Assembly: GCA_003574895.1 (NCBI GenBank)
Contig: PJFB01000016.1
Coordinates: 22,237-86,236 of the forward strand
Direction of reading: 5' to 3'
DNA from: Geobacter sp.
Lineage (GTDB): Bacteria > Desulfobacterota > Desulfuromonadia > Geobacterales > Pseudopelobacteraceae
DNA length: 64,000 nt
Shown: positions 62,818-64,000 of the stretch, piece by piece
Layout of the letters: each line of letters opens with the position of its first letter
Numbering within the stretch: position 1 is the stretch's first letter
Made by a program: the position numbers and the translations under genes
Notes under the pieces: model-generated
What the model was told of the DNA's origin: nothing
The model's database searches: none
The model's input: the letters and a program-made list of their open reading frames with translations, nothing else

Positions 62818-63186
62818 CTATTTTTGTAACCGCTTCTTGTAAATGCTTCTCGTAAAAGGGCCAAAACATACAACTATGGCAACAAGATTAAAGACCAACA
62901 TATTTGGCTCTATTTTTAAGCTCTTTGTGGTGATAAACAAGTACAAGACATCAACAATTACTGTAGTCGCAAAAGAAAATGGGGCTATGACGGCGATCTC
63001 TTTGTAGCTTGGTCTTTTATTGTCTTTAGCGAAAGTCTGTGACACAGAAACACCTGCTGAAATCAATATGGCAGCGGCAAAATAGAGTCCTGTGATTTGA
63101 ACTGAAAACAAAAGAGCAACTACTGTCAAGATTGCAAATACTACAGTGTACGACGCTGAAAATATGAAAATGCATTTGTTTGTCAT
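62818..63186 (-). CDS. Integron cassette 2 protein, four-helix membrane protein
   Basis: A 122-residue protein with four membrane helices (about 8-30, 34-48, 67-86 and 95-112). The loop QTFAKDNKRPSYKEI resembles that of the ABZJ_00895-type cassette membrane proteins, but the match is by impression only. AAGGATAATAA precedes the ATG. Role unknown; small membrane proteins are common cassette cargo. Confidence 0.68.
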   Translation of the reverse strand: MTNKCIFIFSASYTVVFAILTVVALLFSVQITGLYFAAAILISAGVSVSQTFAKDNKRPSYKEIAVIAPFSFATTVIVDVLYLFITTKSLKIEPNMLVFNLVAIVVCFGPFTRSIYKKRLQK

Positions 63187-63199
63187 TTATTATCCTTTC

Positions 63200-63265
63200 A
63201 GCCAACGGGGCTGAGGCGCACCGGCGAAGCGTTAGCGAAGCCCGTGTGCCGCCGAATGGTTGAGG
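63200..63265 (-). repeat. attC site of cassette 1
   Basis: Minus strand: R'' CCTCAAC (63265-63259), R' GTTGGCT (63206-63200), 66 bp. GGCGGCACACGGGCTTCGC pairs with the GCG...CGGTGCGCC side. R'' is the exact complement of GTTGAGG, the R' of the site at 63892. Confidence 0.85.
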
Positions 63266-63266
63266 T

Positions 63267-63875
63267 CTAAAATGTCTGAGTTTTTGATACTTGGAGAATG
63301 TCCAAGCCGCCGCGATTAAAGGCGCCTCGAACAAAGACGACGATGTCCCAGATCAGGTCACTCGCGATCGCTGAAGACAGGGTTTTGCTCATCTTCAGAC
63401 GTTCTTTCTCTGTCAGCGGTTTTCTGCTCTCAAATCCCTTCTGATAAAATCCTTCAACCGATTCAATTCCGCTACCCAGCGTCTTGGTAAAATCGCTTTT
63501 TTTCATTCCGAGCTTTAATCCATTTGCTAGGTGAAGTTCTTCACAAGAGGCGTTAATTACCGGACATGAAGTCACGTTCTTTTTTGTCCGCGTAAGCGTG
63601 AACCCAATGACATCATGATTGTCTCCGCCCAGCTCATCAGACCAGAACTCCACCTTCGTCTGGCATTTCGGTACGTAATAGCATACCGTCGCTTTGTATT
63701 CTCCAGCCTCACCTGTCTCAATGACTCGGCCCTTACCAAAACGTTTTTCGACATCGCGGAGGGTCGTGTCATTTCCGAGTTTAACTCCAAGTATTTTTGT
63801 CATTTCTTCGCCGTTTCCAGCGAAGGTCGCCATAGGGATTGCGACGGCAACGAAAATAAGCACCAAGATTTTCAT
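63267..63875 (-). CDS. Integron cassette 1 protein, exported, unknown function
   Basis: A 202-residue protein with a signal peptide (1-19, cut after FAG). The mature part starts ILGVKLGNDTTLRDVEKRFG, a pattern of periplasmic proteins with KLG.T...V...G blocks, seen again at LANGLKLGMKKSDFTKTLGS. Four cysteines (CYYVPKC and CPVINASC) may form disulfides. AGAGGAAG precedes the ATG. Function unknown. Confidence 0.7.
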   Translation of the reverse strand: MKILVLIFVAVAIPMATFAGNGEEMTKILGVKLGNDTTLRDVEKRFGKGRVIETGEAGEYKATVCYYVPKCQTKVEFWSDELGGDNHDVIGFTLTRTKKNVTSCPVINASCEELHLANGLKLGMKKSDFTKTLGSGIESVEGFYQKGFESRKPLTEKERLKMSKTLSSAIASDLIWDIVVFVRGAFNRGGLDILQVSKTQTF

Positions 63876-63891
63876 TTCTTCCTCTTTCGTT

Positions 63892-63970
63892 CCTCAACGG
63901 GGTGCCCGGTTCACCCGCTTCGCCCGGTTGATTTTCCGGGCGGGGCGGCGTGCAACCGGCTGGATACTAT
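63892..63970 (-). repeat. attC site at the right edge (cassette upstream, partly seen)
   Basis: Minus strand: L'' CCGGTTGCAC (about 63960-63950), CCGGG stem, L' GTGAACCGG and R' GTTGAGG (63898-63892). The R'' box is not clear. It belongs to a cassette whose gene lies beyond the window. Confidence 0.7.
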
Positions 63971-64000
63971 GTAAGGCCCCCCTTGGGCATACTATTTACG

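Larger units (their letters stand above)
61422..64000 (-). mobile_element. Integron gene-cassette array (partial; continues beyond the window)
   Basis: Five minus-strand genes of 69-202 residues, each followed closely by a palindromic site of 66-72 bp bounded by RYYYAAC-like and GTTRRRY-like heptamers, plus a sixth such site at the right edge. Genes are unrelated, mostly lack known function, and the DNA is more AT-rich than the neighbourhood. This is the pattern of integron cassettes. Genes point away from the right edge, so attI, the Pc promoter and the intI gene should lie beyond 64000. Confidence 0.88.

Overview
The window reads as chromosomal DNA of a strictly anaerobic, respiratory or fermentative deltaproteobacterium of the Geobacter / Pelobacter propionicus type (Desulfuromonadia). 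The grounds are the gene set: a lysine pathway through LL-diaminopimelate aminotransferase (lysA-dapA-dapB-dapL), a PanP-type decarboxylase, a bacteriohemerythrin, a double-cubane-type dehydratase with its activase, small SAP-domain and zinc-ribbon proteins, DUF3300/DUF2950 exported proteins and a GEMM-type riboswitch. No rRNA, tRNA, prophage or CRISPR array was found. The species is an inference.

Layout. 0-15 kb is housekeeping: tatA, hsp20, an M50-like membrane protease, ligA, an HD protein, pdhABC (no E3 gene beside it), a LonB-like protease, hemerythrin, purC, a PpiD-like chaperone and a LOG-family protein. 15-21.2 kb is the lysine cluster, interrupted by a Cache-HAMP-GGDEF diguanylate cyclase gene and carrying a REP-like palindromic element. 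21.3-25.5 kb is accessory: a RelE/ParE-like gene, yaeQ, a TumE/TumA-like toxin-antitoxin pair with its own promoter and palindrome, a 62-bp tandem repeat that copies the antitoxin 3' end, a frameshifted flavodoxin remnant and a transporter between two hairpins.

25.5-38 kb looks like anaerobic and nitrogen metabolism: a 2-hydroxyacyl-CoA-dehydratase-like protein with an activase that seems to start at ATT, amt-glnK, a heme-PAS/LytTR regulator resembling the CO sensor RcoM, a nitrogenase-associated ArsC-like protein, an HxlR/flavodoxin divergent pair with a double operator, a DRTGG ATPase, and cowN, which sustains N2 fixation under CO. No nif structural genes are in the window. 38-52.5 kb holds transporters, PanP, Dus, an alkyltransferase-like (ATL) protein, HAD and DHH enzymes, sfsA, a thioesterase, a PilZ protein and an ada-alkA/ogt repair pair.

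52.8-61 kb encodes mostly exported or membrane-anchored proteins of unknown function. One of them (52831-53406, minus) sits behind a promoter, a GEMM-class cyclic-dinucleotide riboswitch and an overlapping terminator. With the GGDEF and PilZ proteins this points to cyclic-dinucleotide control.

From 61.4 kb to the right edge the DNA becomes an integron gene-cassette array: five short minus-strand genes of unknown function, each followed by an attC site of 66-72 bp, plus a sixth attC at the edge. The array ends at a minus-strand intrinsic terminator near 61.3 kb, so the integrase gene is expected beyond position 64000. A further recurring element is a GGCGGCC-core hairpin, present in about seven copies between genes from 23 to 50 kb.
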